Shown: piece after piece, positions 1 through 7,156 of the stretch
Layout: the number at the start of each line of letters is the position of its first letter
Position numbering within the stretch: the first letter of the stretch is position 1
Source: Solimonas sp964507195
Lineage (GTDB): Bacteria; Pseudomonadota; Gammaproteobacteria; Nevskiales; Nevskiaceae
Reading direction: 5' to 3'
NCBI GenBank assembly: GCA_964507195.1
Contig: CAZDPA010000061.1
Span: 1 to 20,950 of the forward strand
Length of the DNA: 20,950 bases
Program-made: the position numbers and the translations under genes
The notes under the pieces: model-generated
Databases searched by the model: none
What the model was told of the DNA's origin: nothing
What the model saw: the letters and a program-made list of their open reading frames with translations, nothing else

Positions 1-1
1 C

Positions 2-121
2 GCCGACTACATCCAGTACAAGGGCGAGTCCGGCGCCAAGGAAGCCGGCAAATGGCGTCTGGAAGGCAAGGAATACATCGTCAAGGACGGCGACGTGATG
101 CACTTCCGCTTCAACGTCTAA
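2..121 (+). CDS. ychF: YchF/Obg-family ATPase, C-terminal end (partial)
   Basis: Only the last 39 residues are in the window; the gene begins upstream. They read through GAKEAGKWRLEGKEYIVKDG and end in DVMHFRFNV before TAA. This closely resembles the C-terminal TGS-like domain of E. coli YchF (OLA1 family), a cytosolic P-loop ATPase/GTPase that binds ribosomes. The nucleotide-binding motifs are outside the window. The gene is followed within 20 bases by a GC-rich hairpin and then a second palindrome. Identification rests on recall of the conserved C-terminus. Confidence 0.88.
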   Translation, partial: ADYIQYKGESGAKEAGKWRLEGKEYIVKDGDVMHFRFNV

Positions 122-133
122 AACCACCCGTCA

Positions 134-151
134 TGCCCGCGAAAGCGGGCA
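134..151. repeat. REP-like hairpin, CGTCATnCCCGC family
   Basis: A perfect 7-bp stem (TGCCCGC/GCGGGCA) closes a GAAA tetraloop and is flanked by CGTCA and TCCAGG. This is the dispersed proteobacterial palindrome usually seen as CGTCATTCCCGC...GCGGGAATCC. A related inverted pair lies at 8658-8735. It begins 13 bases past the ychF stop and may help end ychF transcription, but it has no T-tract. Confidence 0.7.
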
Positions 152-199
152 TCCAGGGTTACGCAACAACAGGATTGGGTATCGCGCGGCACCCGTAAA

Positions 200-245
200 C
201 CGTTCGGGTCGAGTGCCGCGCCAACGGCGCGGTGTATCGAGACCC
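200..245. repeat. REP-like element, single copy (family B, copy 1)
   Basis: The arms CGTTCGGGTCGAGTG and TGTATCGAGAC enclose a hairpin CCGCGCC-AAC-GGCGCGG. The same arms occur as inverted pairs at 7828-7934 and 16346-16466, where the central stem has a different sequence but still pairs. This copy is a monomer. Function is unknown; such elements are typically mobilised in trans and sit in gaps between genes. Confidence 0.75.
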
Positions 246-372
246 CTGCGCCACAGTCCAGCGCTCTACTTCTTCAGGTTACAAGCTTCTGCCACGATTT
301 CATCAGCGCCCCCGCCGCAGACCTGTTTGCGCCCGGATCATAGCCGCGCAGAACGCGAATTCACGACAAACC

Positions 373-410
373 TCGACGTACGCCCCTGTTTTCCTTAAAC
401 TGCGCGCCCC
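373..410 (+). promoter_or_regulatory. tRNA-Met promoter with GC-rich discriminator
   Basis: A -35-like TCGACG (373-378) is 17 bases from a -10-like TAAACT (396-401). This is followed by GCGCGCCCC (402-410), a GC-rich discriminator typical of stringently controlled stable-RNA promoters. The mature tRNA begins at 418. The same GCGCGCCCC string follows the TATAAT upstream of tRNA-Ser at the other end of the window. Boxes were matched by eye. Confidence 0.55.
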
Positions 411-417
411 CGAACGT

Positions 418-494
418 GGTGATGTAGCTCAGACGGTTAGAGCGCGGCACTCATAATGCTGAGGTCGGTGGTTCGATTCCACTCATCACCACCA
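418..494 (+). tRNA. tRNA-Met (CAT), elongator type
   Basis: This is a complete 77-base tRNA with encoded CCA. The acceptor arms are GGTGATG (418-424) and CATCACC (484-490), with discriminator A491. The D-arm contains TAGCTCAG...GGTTAGAGC, the anticodon loop is CTCATAA with anticodon CAT, and the T-loop is GGTTCGATTCC. Acceptor pair 1-72 is a normal G-C, unlike the C-A mismatch of bacterial initiator tRNA, so this is the elongator or an Ile-decoding (lysidine) type. The flanking bases and A-rich loop fit Met better. A promoter lies upstream and an intrinsic terminator downstream. Confidence 0.95.
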
Positions 495-529
495 TCAATT
501 TGGGGATAGACGTCCGCTGTCGTACAGAT

Positions 530-554
530 AACCGCGCTATTGCGCGGTTTTTTT
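530..554 (+). terminator. Rho-independent terminator of tRNA-Met
   Basis: An 8-bp stem AACCGCGC/GCGCGGTT with loop TATT (538-541) runs directly into a seven-T tract (548-554). It lies 36 bases past the tRNA CCA. Confidence 0.9.
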
Positions 555-645
555 GGTTTCGTGTTTTCTGTGGTCCGGCAAAGTCCGGGGACATCCAACG
601 CTTGTGCCGGGTAAGGTGCGCCCCGTTACCCACTACCGGAGGCAG

Positions 646-1566
646 CTATCTACGAAGCCTTCCATGGCAGTACTTATACTTTTTTTGGCTGCCGCATGGA
701 CAAATAGCGTTATTGCGGACTCTTGGTACCGATAGTGGGGGTGTGTCAGCAGAAACTGGCTCGATCTTAATATCGCTCACTGCAAAATGAATTGCGGGCG
801 TTAGATAAACCATTGAAGGCATATACACGGAAGCCTTTACACAAGACGAGGAATAGTCCGTCTTCGCATGAAGGGAGTGATCGGCAGGAACTACGATGCC
901 AGTCAACTGTTCGCCGATTGTTCCCTGAGAAAGAGGAGAGGCCGCCATCCTCCGCAGAATTTCGTAGCCTTTGTCGATTAGTGCATGACTAGGAACTAAA
1001 CCCAGCAGCATCTCACTTAATTGATCTAGCTCACTGGAAACCAAAGCACGCTGATCTCCAACTGCGTGGACAATAAATGGAGCAGAAACGGACAGCGGTA
1101 TTGTCTGGTAATAGACGGAAAACGAGGCCTCTGCCACCTTAGATTTGACTACGTCGTTGAACCCCTGCCAATTTGACAGAATGGCGCACCCTAACGCTGC
1201 ACCCTGGTCTAGGTGTACAAAACCGGTGAACATGACCGTTAAGCGCTTGTCGGCCGGCGGTGCTCTCTTGAGGCTGGGATCATTAGAGAAAACGTCTGTC
1301 GCATTGTCTCGAAGACGCTCAAGTATCTTGCCAATCTGATAGTCCGGCTTGGCCGCATCATGGAGCGCCTTCCTAAGCCATTCTCCTGTACGGAACGCCC
1401 TATAGCTCGCAAGCCCCGTATAGCCAAACGCCATTCTGGCGTTGAGACAAACGAGAACTCCAGCCTTGTCTGACTCTTCATCAACTATGCTCCCATCGGC
1501 AGTCAGTCTCCGATCCGATATCTGAACTACATTCTCACGATTTCCAAGCACAAGAATTAAAGTCAT
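646..1566 (-). CDS. Proteasome-beta-like Ntn-hydrolase with C-terminal SEC-C motif
   Basis: This 306-residue protein looks like a novel member of the proteasome-beta/HslV Ntn-hydrolase fold. Starting at ATG 1566, Met is followed by Thr. Counting that Thr as residue 1, Asp is at 17 (in QISDRR), Lys at 33 (in SDKAG) and Gly at 47 (in AFGYTG), which are the catalytic and S1-pocket spacings of proteasome beta subunits. Residues 289-301 form a SEC-C zinc motif (CPCGS, then CH). ATG 1566 is preceded by GAGAG at good spacing. An in-frame TTG at 1581 overlaps the creC stop as TTGA, which would add five residues before the Thr. The gene starts 11 bases after creC on the same strand, so it may be co-transcribed with creBC. 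Base composition is lower than its neighbours (661-720 counted by hand is 45% GC; 2401-2460 in creC is 65%), suggesting acquisition. Substrate is unknown; cytosolic, with no signal peptide. Confidence 0.75.
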   Translation of the reverse strand: MTLILVLGNRENVVQISDRRLTADGSIVDEESDKAGVLVCLNARMAFGYTGLASYRAFRTGEWLRKALHDAAKPDYQIGKILERLRDNATDVFSNDPSLKRAPPADKRLTVMFTGFVHLDQGAALGCAILSNWQGFNDVVKSKVAEASFSVYYQTIPLSVSAPFIVHAVGDQRALVSSELDQLSEMLLGLVPSHALIDKGYEILRRMAASPLSQGTIGEQLTGIVVPADHSLHAKTDYSSSCVKASVYMPSMVYLTPAIHFAVSDIKIEPVSADTPPLSVPRVRNNAICPCGSQKKYKYCHGRLRR

Positions 1567-1577
1567 AACGTCTCTCG

Positions 1578-3179
1578 TCAACGAGGTTCCGGGCTAGGAC
1601 CTCCATCGGCAGCTACACGCGGAACCTGTGACTGCAGCAGCAGTGAAACCAAAATCATAGTCCCGCGATCTCGCGATTCGAGGTGCACATCGCCACCGTA
1701 TGAGGTCAGCAAGGCGCGAACGATCGCAAGGCCCAGTCCGGTGCTCCCGGTATTGCGAGCCGTCGTGAAGAACGGTTCAAAGACCTGCGCTGCATTGGCC
1801 GATGAAATTCCGGGGCCCTCGTCAGAGAAACTCACCGTAAGACAGTGACCCGTGATCGACGCATTGACCGTCGCCACGCTGCGTGCTGCATGGTGGCGGA
1901 TGTTGTCGAGCAGGTTGTTGAACACAGCCTCCAGGTCCTCTGCGGGAACGCGTGAAGTCGTTACCGACTCCGGAATCTGAGCATCGACCGTCAAGCCCAG
2001 TTCGCGTGCCCGCGCGACGCAGCTGCGCAGCACCGCCAGCGGCTCGCAGTTGTCCTCACCCGGCCTGGCGACATCGGCACGTGCGAGTTCAAGCAGACGC
2101 CGGACCATGCGGTCGAGACGATCGGCGTCGGTGGCGATGATGTGATGGAAGCGCTCGCGCTCTTCGCGCGACAGTTCGTCGTTGTGTTCGGTCAGCAGTT
2201 CGACCGCGCCGCGGATGCTCGTCAGCGGCGTCTTGAACTCGTGCGAGACCTGCGCCGCGAACTTGCGGATGTAGTCGGCGCGCTGCTCCAGCGTATTGGC
2301 CATCGCGGTCAGTGAATCCGACAGCTGGGCAACTTCGCGAGTGCCGGCGTGGCGCAGCGGCGTCACGGCGCCGGATGCACCTGCGGCGGCGCGCTCGGCC
2401 TGTTCGCGCAGTTCGCGGATCGGTCGCGCGATGGTCCGTGTTGTCAGCCAGGACAGCAGCAGCACGATGGCGAGCAGTGCGGCGGCTGCATAGGCGAGCG
2501 GACGCGTCTTGCCCTTGAGCGTGTCCCACAGACTGGCTGGCGTGCGCGCCAGCAGGACCGCACCGAGAACCGCGCCGTCCTGCATCAGCGGCAGTGCCAC
2601 GAACACGCGGATTTTCGTTGCGCGACTCAGAGGGCCGAATCCTTGTTCGTCGGTATGGCGCTCGCGCAGCAGGCTGACAGTCTCGCCCATGAGTGCGCGC
2701 GTCACCTCTTCCTGCTGGAGCTGCCAATTGATGTCGCCGGCCGTGCTTGCGACGACGATGCCCTGGCGATCGACGATGCGGATGCCGGCGAGCGTATGCA
2801 GGCGGACTTCACGCAGCACCGCATTGAATCGCTGCCCCGCTTCTGCGGCGCGCGGTTCCGGTTGCAGTGAAGTGACTGCCGCATCCGCGGGCCGTGGATG
2901 GATAGCATCGACCGAGAGATCAAGATGCGGCAATCGCGCCTGCCATTCCGGCGCGTCGTCTTGCGCATCTTCAATGTCTTCCGGCGCATTGCCGAGCAAC
3001 TCGGCCTTGAAGCTCGCCGCGACGACCGTGCCCTGGGTCAGCAGCTCGCTTTCGGTCTGCCGCACCAGCGCGCTCTCGTACAGGCGCAGCCAGACGATGC
3101 CGCCGAGCGGCAGCAGCATGACGATCAGATTGATGAGCAGCAGGATCGCGCGCAGCGATGGCCGCCATTTCACTCGCAT
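1578..3179 (-). CDS. creC: CreC-type sensor histidine kinase
   Basis: This 533-residue inner-membrane kinase has a first membrane helix at about 8-31, a periplasmic sensor region to about 225, and a second helix at about 227-245. A HAMP linker follows (RPIRELREQ region). The HisKA box is VSHEFKTPLTS with phospho-acceptor His313. The ATPase domain has an N-box at 421-426 (NNLLDN), DEGPG at 453-457 and GLGLA at 481-485. The start is ATG 3179, which overlaps the end of creB by ten bases; the frame stays open further upstream, but that part is antisense-like and Arg/Pro-rich. It is somewhat longer than E. coli CreC (474 residues), mainly in the sensor region. It should phosphorylate CreB. The CreC name rests on the creB/creD context as much as on sequence. 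Confidence 0.85.
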   Translation of the reverse strand: MRVKWRPSLRAILLLINLIVMLLPLGGIVWLRLYESALVRQTESELLTQGTVVAASFKAELLGNAPEDIEDAQDDAPEWQARLPHLDLSVDAIHPRPADAAVTSLQPEPRAAEAGQRFNAVLREVRLHTLAGIRIVDRQGIVVASTAGDINWQLQQEEVTRALMGETVSLLRERHTDEQGFGPLSRATKIRVFVALPLMQDGAVLGAVLLARTPASLWDTLKGKTRPLAYAAAALLAIVLLLSWLTTRTIARPIRELREQAERAAAGASGAVTPLRHAGTREVAQLSDSLTAMANTLEQRADYIRKFAAQVSHEFKTPLTSIRGAVELLTEHNDELSREERERFHHIIATDADRLDRMVRRLLELARADVARPGEDNCEPLAVLRSCVARARELGLTVDAQIPESVTTSRVPAEDLEAVFNNLLDNIRHHAARSVATVNASITGHCLTVSFSDEGPGISSANAAQVFEPFFTTARNTGSTGLGLAIVRALLTSYGGDVHLESRDRGTMILVSLLLQSQVPRVAADGGPSPEPR

Positions 3180-3862
3180 GGGCCGAGCCGGTAGCCGATG
3201 CCGTGGACGGTCTCGATCACGTCCGCGCCGAGTGCAGTGAGCTTGGTGCGCACGCGGCGCACGTGGCTGTCGATGGTGCGATCGGACACGATGCGATGCA
3301 GGTCGTAGGCCTGATCCATCAGCTGGTCGCGCCGGCGCACCTGGCCCGGTCGCGTGATCAGTGTGCGCAGGATGCCGAATTCGGTCAGCGTCAGTGGCAC
3401 GGTCTTGTCGTCCCAGCAAGCTTCGTAGCGCACGCCATCGAGGCGCAGGCGGTTGTGGCGCCATTCGTGTGACTCGACCGGCTCGGTGACCGCTGCTGAC
3501 CGGCGCAGCAGCGCACGTACGCGTGCGACCAGTTCGCGCGGAGAGAATGGCTTGCTGACGTAATCATCACCGCCGATTTCCAGGCCGATGACGCGGTCGA
3601 TCTCGTCGTCTCTGGAACTGAGAAAGAGGATGGGCAGGCGCAGCGTGGAAGGCTGCGCACGCAGGCGCCGGCACACCTCGGTGCCGTCCATCTCGGGCAT
3701 CAGGATGTCGAGCACAAGAAGATCGGGCAGCTGCGCAGTGCAGCGCTCCAGCGCCTCGGCGCCGTTGGCTGCGGTCAGGGTCTCGAAGCCAGCCTTGGCC
3801 AGCGCGAAGCACACGACCTCGCGGATATGCGCATCGTCGTCCACCACGAGAATCCTGGCCAT
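3170..3862 (-). CDS. creB: CreB-type response regulator (OmpR family)
   Basis: This is a 230-residue two-component regulator. The receiver domain has acidic residues VVDDD at 7-10, phospho-acceptor Asp52 (LLVLDILMP), Ser82/83 and Lys104 (SKPF). An OmpR-type winged-helix DNA-binding domain occupies about 130-228 and ends with the typical SDRTIDSHVRRVRTKL...VHGIGYRL. creC follows with a ten-base overlap, so the two are translationally coupled. Divergent creD, and repeated TGCAC half-sites between them, suggest that it regulates creD and itself. In Enterobacteria, Pseudomonas and Stenotrophomonas the Cre system links carbon status and envelope or beta-lactam stress to gene expression; that role here is inferred. 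Confidence 0.88.
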   Translation of the reverse strand: MARILVVDDDAHIREVVCFALAKAGFETLTAANGAEALERCTAQLPDLLVLDILMPEMDGTEVCRRLRAQPSTLRLPILFLSSRDDEIDRVIGLEIGGDDYVSKPFSPRELVARVRALLRRSAAVTEPVESHEWRHNRLRLDGVRYEACWDDKTVPLTLTEFGILRTLITRPGQVRRRDQLMDQAYDLHRIVSDRTIDSHVRRVRTKLTALGADVIETVHGIGYRLGPCE

Positions 3863-3901
3863 GACGCGAGCTTAGCAGCCGTGAATGCCGCGGCCGGCGC
3901 T

Positions 3902-3938
3902 TGCACAGAATCTGCACAAAGTTCCACCGGCTTTGCAC
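3902..3938. promoter_or_regulatory. Candidate CreB operators (two Cre-tag-like repeats)
   Basis: Between creB and creD lie TGCAC (3902-3906), six bases, TGCAC (3913-3917), then TCCAC (3923-3927), six bases, TGCAC (3934-3938). Each pair matches the E. coli Cre tag TTCAC-N6-TTCAC in spacing and in four of five bases per half-site. The two pairs are five bases apart, so all half-sites lie 10-11 bases apart on one helix face. This fits tandem OmpR-family dimers. The creD start is 64 bases downstream. Confidence 0.6.
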
Positions 3939-4002
3939 AGCTCGGCCGCAGGAATTGCGCGGCGGCTGCCGAGAATGAGCCTGCCACCAACAGGAGCCCC
4001 GC

Positions 4003-5400
4003 ATGACCACCACAACCGCTTCGCCGAGCCTTTCCTCACCTGAACCGCCCCCCGCGGCGCGCAGCATTGCATCCATATTCCAGAGCCCGGTCGGTCGCCT
4101 GGTCATGCTGCTGCTGCTGTGGCTGCTGCTGCAGATTCCGCTGTCGATGATCACGAATCTGGTCCACGAACGGCAGGCGCGGCGCGACGAAGCGGTTGTC
4201 GATGTCACCGGCAAATGGGGCGGCGCGCAGCAGCTGATGGGACCGATTCTGCGCCTGCCCTACATCGCCAACACGATCGATGCCGATGGCAAGCTGCGGC
4301 AGGAACGCCGTGCGGCCTACCTGCTGCCGGAGAACCTCCTCATTGAGGCGAAGCTCAATACCGAGGAACGGCGGCGCGGCATCTTCAGCATTCCGGTCTA
4401 CGGCGCGGGGCTGCACATCACCGGTCATTTCCAGCGCCCCGATGTCAGCGCCTGGATCGGCACCGGCAACAAGCCACTCTGGGAAGAAATGGAACTGCAG
4501 ATCGGCCTGAGCGATGTGCGTGCGATCCATGCTGATGGCCAGCTCAGCTGGAACGGACAAGCTCACGCCCTGGAACCATCGGCTGGCACTGGCGCGCCGG
4601 CAGCGGGCGTGCACATTCCGCTCGGCAAGACCCTTGCTGCCGGCAACGATGCGTTCGGCAGTGATGGCCGCAGCAGCTTCGAGTTGAACCTGAAATTCAA
4701 CGGAAGCGGCAGCCTGCATCTCGCGCCGACGGGTCGCAACAGCAAGGCGACGGTACAGGCGGACTGGGGTGATCCGAGTTTCCAGGGCGCGTGGCTGCCG
4801 ACCGAGAGCCAGGTGCAGGCCGATCGCTTCAGCGCGACCTGGTCGATCTCGTATCTTGGTCGCGGCTATCCGCAGCAATGGACCAGCAACGGCGATCTGA
4901 ATGTCGACGTTCTGAACGCACAGGTCTTCGGCGTCGCGTTGCTGCCGGCCATCGATGCCTATCGCATGGCGGAGCGCGTGACGAAGTACGCCGTGCTTGC
5001 CGCGTTCTTCACCTTCCTGACGATCTGGCTGACCGAAGTGCTGGCACGCCGCCCGGTGCATCCGGTGCAGTACCTGTTCCTCGGCGCGGCGCTGACGCTG
5101 TTCGGCCTGCTGCAGTTGTCGATCGGCGAACACTTCGGCTTCGAGGCCGGCTTCGTCGCCGCGACGGTCGCCGTAACCGGCATGGTCACGGCCTATTCAA
5201 GATCGGTGCTCGACAGCTGGTGGCGCGCGTTCATGGTCGGCGGACTGCTCGGCGGCCTGTATGGCTATCTCTACCTGCTGCTCAGCGCCGAAGACTACGC
5301 GCTGCTCGGTGGCTCCATCGCGCTGTTCGCCGGCCTGGGCATCGTGATGCTGCTGACGCGCAGGATCGACTGGCATCGACTTGGAACGGCGACTGCCTGA
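4003..5400 (+). CDS. creD: Inner-membrane protein CreD
   Basis: This 465-residue protein closely follows the CreD (Cet) family; E. coli CreD has 450 residues. It has an N-terminal membrane helix at about 30-47 (VMLLLLWLLLQIPLSMI), a large extracytoplasmic beta-rich domain (about 50-320), and a C-terminal group of hydrophobic helices running from about 330 (YAVLAAFFTFLTIWL) to 455 (GIVMLLTRR). The start is ATG 4003 with AGGAG six bases upstream. CreD is the classic CreBC target and is linked to envelope integrity and colicin E2 tolerance; its biochemical role is unknown. Here it is transcribed divergently from creBC rather than as the last gene of the operon, and is probably controlled from the Cre-tag-like repeats upstream. 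Confidence 0.93.
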   Translation: MTTTTASPSLSSPEPPPAARSIASIFQSPVGRLVMLLLLWLLLQIPLSMITNLVHERQARRDEAVVDVTGKWGGAQQLMGPILRLPYIANTIDADGKLRQERRAAYLLPENLLIEAKLNTEERRRGIFSIPVYGAGLHITGHFQRPDVSAWIGTGNKPLWEEMELQIGLSDVRAIHADGQLSWNGQAHALEPSAGTGAPAAGVHIPLGKTLAAGNDAFGSDGRSSFELNLKFNGSGSLHLAPTGRNSKATVQADWGDPSFQGAWLPTESQVQADRFSATWSISYLGRGYPQQWTSNGDLNVDVLNAQVFGVALLPAIDAYRMAERVTKYAVLAAFFTFLTIWLTEVLARRPVHPVQYLFLGAALTLFGLLQLSIGEHFGFEAGFVAATVAVTGMVTAYSRSVLDSWWRAFMVGGLLGGLYGYLYLLLSAEDYALLGGSIALFAGLGIVMLLTRRIDWHRLGTATA

Positions 5401-5423
5401 GCGTTTCGATCATTGGTGACACG

Positions 5424-5461
5424 GCCCCCGGAAGTTGGAGAGATATCCGACTTCCGGGGGC
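5424..5461. terminator. Hairpin between convergent creD and hipA
   Basis: A 12-bp perfect stem (GCCCCCGGAAGT/ACTTCCGGGGGC) has a further GGA/TCC pairing inside the loop. It lies between the creD stop (5400) and the hipA stop (5464). There is no real T-run on either side, so it may be a weak bidirectional terminator or an mRNA-end protector. Confidence 0.6.
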
Positions 5462-5463
5462 AC

Positions 5464-6789
5464 TTATCTTGCCCGTGCCGCCAGCTTGTCTCGCGATCTT
5501 TTGAGCCCACCGACGATCGAATCCAATACGATGCCGGGGAAACTCTTCGGGGCAGTCTTCACGGCCAGTTCTATTGCCGAGTCTGTCTGCCCGATGAGTT
5601 CGTCTCGCAAGCCTGAGTAGACCGCTCCCATTCCGCAGAGCCTGGCTGTTTCTTCCCAATGCCTGGGCTGCATCGTGTGCCACAGATAGTGTCGATTCTT
5701 GCCCAGCACAGCCATCGCCATCTTTGCCTTGTTGGGCGGGATCTTTCCCCTGGCCGTGCCGAGAACCGGGAAAGCGGACAACACGTCGTACTGCGGCGTC
5801 AGGCGATAAGCCCCACCCGCTTCGATATGGACACTGAAGTTCTTGGCGTGGCCATCGATTGCACAAAGCATCCAGAACAACATCTGTGTCTTCAGAAAGT
5901 CATAGCGGTCCCGCTCTGCTCGTGACGAGCCCAGCAGCATGCTCATGATGGCCGGGATTCCCGGACCGCCATCCGATTCGTACTTGCTATCGCTGGGCAC
6001 ACCGAAAACCTGGCAACAGTCTTCCTGTGGCAGGCGGATGATCCAGCTGCCGTCAGTAGCCGGCTTGCGATCAAAGCGTTCTACGATGAGGGCTGGCTGT
6101 TCGCCAAAACGGTCCATCCAGCATTCGGCCATCTGCACGCCATATGCTTTGAGGATCTGTGCACACAGCCATTCGTTCTCCACCGAGGTCGTCAGGTCGA
6201 TGCCACCGCCTCCGGTGCCGATAGGCAGCTTCAGGATGTGAGTGCTCGGCGTTGTGCCCTTGGGCCGCTGCCACCCCTTGCCCAGTTTGAGCAGCGCCGT
6301 CTTCTCCTGGGCACCCGCCAACGAGATGCGAAAGTCCTCGCTGGCATCCGCACGTCCGATCGGAACTGTCGGCAGACTGGCCAGCAGGTTCTCGATCTGG
6401 CGATTGCTGATCGGTTCGCTCCTGATGGTCCTTACGTTTGGAGCGGGACCTCCATCCGGCAGGATCTGGAGCGCGCCAATGCAATCCCGGCCAATCTCCG
6501 TCAGCAGATCGAAGCTGCCGGAGGAGCGCGCGCCAAAGCGCTGCTGCAGACGTTCCCGAACGCGACGATTATCCGGGAGCAGATTGTCAAAGTAGGCTGC
6601 AACCACCGAGCCTTGGTAGGGCGTCGGCCGCAGGGGCATCGACAAGGAAATCGGTCGCGCAGCAGCAGATCTCAGCCATTCCGATGTATACGCGAGCTCA
6701 TCCGGCTTGCCTGCCTGGACGGACCAGCGACCGACATGCTCGCCGTTCATCCAAATGGCGAGTGAACGCCGTGTTGAGGACCGGGCCAC
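5464..6789 (-). CDS. hipA: HipA serine/threonine kinase toxin
   Basis: This 441-residue protein is close to E. coli HipA (440 residues) over its whole length. HipA phosphorylates glutamyl-tRNA synthetase GltX, halting translation and causing persistence. Visible landmarks are FRISLAGAQEKTALL with the autophosphorylation Ser at 156 (E. coli Ser150), HILKLPIG with the ATP-binding Lys at about 187, IDGHAKNFS with catalytic Asp312 and Asn317, and YDVLSAFP with metal-binding Asp335. All are intact, so it is predicted to be active. The start is GTG 6789, three bases after the hipB stop; it adds about seven residues relative to E. coli, and a later start is possible. It is the second gene of the operon, with the antitoxin first. 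It converges on creD. Confidence 0.95.
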   Translation of the reverse strand: MARSSTRRSLAIWMNGEHVGRWSVQAGKPDELAYTSEWLRSAAARPISLSMPLRPTPYQGSVVAAYFDNLLPDNRRVRERLQQRFGARSSGSFDLLTEIGRDCIGALQILPDGGPAPNVRTIRSEPISNRQIENLLASLPTVPIGRADASEDFRISLAGAQEKTALLKLGKGWQRPKGTTPSTHILKLPIGTGGGGIDLTTSVENEWLCAQILKAYGVQMAECWMDRFGEQPALIVERFDRKPATDGSWIIRLPQEDCCQVFGVPSDSKYESDGGPGIPAIMSMLLGSSRAERDRYDFLKTQMLFWMLCAIDGHAKNFSVHIEAGGAYRLTPQYDVLSAFPVLGTARGKIPPNKAKMAMAVLGKNRHYLWHTMQPRHWEETARLCGMGAVYSGLRDELIGQTDSAIELAVKTAPKSFPGIVLDSIVGGLKRSRDKLAARAR

Positions 6790-6792
6790 GAC

Positions 6793-7053
6793 CTACCACT
6801 CCGGTTGGGTTTTCTTCGCGTCAGGGACACCACCGCTGTGCCGGTCGCGGAGCACCAGCTCCAGCTGTAGAGCGGACAGCAGCTTGTAGAGCGTTTCGAC
6901 GCTGCTGCGCGAAGCCTCGGATTCGACCAGCGAAATCGTGCTTTGCTTGATACCGACCTTGGCTCCAGCGGCCTGCTGGGTCAGCTTCCGCTGCGCGCGA
7001 CAACTCTTCAAAATCTGCCCAAGCTGTTCCGGTGTTCGTGCAACGTAATCCAT
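6793..7053 (-). CDS. hipB: HipB antitoxin, XRE-family repressor
   Basis: This 86-residue protein has a helix-turn-helix at about 25-45 (LTQQAAGAKVGIKQSTISLVE) that is nearly identical in its core to E. coli HipB (88 residues; IGIKQATIS). The flexible tail ends in EW, as in E. coli HipB. The start is ATG 7053 behind GAGGGAG. It should neutralise HipA and repress the operon by binding the operators at 7057-7128. Confidence 0.93.
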   Translation of the reverse strand: MDYVARTPEQLGQILKSCRAQRKLTQQAAGAKVGIKQSTISLVESEASRSSVETLYKLLSALQLELVLRDRHSGGVPDAKKTQPEW

Positions 7054-7056
7054 GGG

Positions 7057-7128
7057 TATCTCCCTCAGGGGATAATTCTTGTTTATACCTCATAAGGTAT
7101 ATTGTCAATCAATACCCTATAAGGGATC
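7057..7128. promoter_or_regulatory. Three HipB-type operators at 27-bp spacing
   Basis: Three 18-bp palindromes lie at 7057-7074 (TATCTCCCTCAGGGGATA), 7084-7101 (TATACCTCATAAGGTATA, perfect outer arms) and 7111-7128 (AATACCCTATAAGGGATC, degenerate). Their centres are exactly 27 bp apart. The first is one mismatch from the E. coli HipB operator TATCC-N8-GGATA, and all keep the 18-bp frame. They span from the hipB start to about 30 bases before the divergent gene at 7157. Confidence 0.82.
7082..7108 (-). promoter_or_regulatory. hipBA promoter under operator 2
   Basis: On the minus strand a consensus -35 TTGACA (7108-7103) precedes TATAAA (7087-7082) with a 15-base spacer, shorter than the ideal 17. 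Operator 2 lies over the spacer and the -10, so bound HipB would block RNA polymerase. The predicted transcript starts about 20 bases before the hipB ATG. Confidence 0.6.
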
Positions 7129-7156
7129 GACTGACGCCCTGTCGAGGAAGCAGCGA

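Noticed and set aside
495..1600. Integration site repeat of tRNA-Met
   Set aside because: No second copy of the tRNA 3' end was found on either side of the Ntn/SEC-C gene.
3180..3464. Upstream extension of the creC frame
   Set aside because: It lies wholly within creB in another frame and is Arg/Pro-rich; the kinase begins sensibly at ATG 3179.
4036..5133. 365-residue open frame on the minus strand
   Set aside because: It is the antisense of creD, whose sense frame matches a known family and has a ribosome site. Its translation is Gln/Arg-rich and lacks family features.
7079..7156. Earlier ATG for the six-Cys membrane protein
   Set aside because: It falls inside the HipB operators, lacks a ribosome site, and would push the signal anchor away from the N-terminus.
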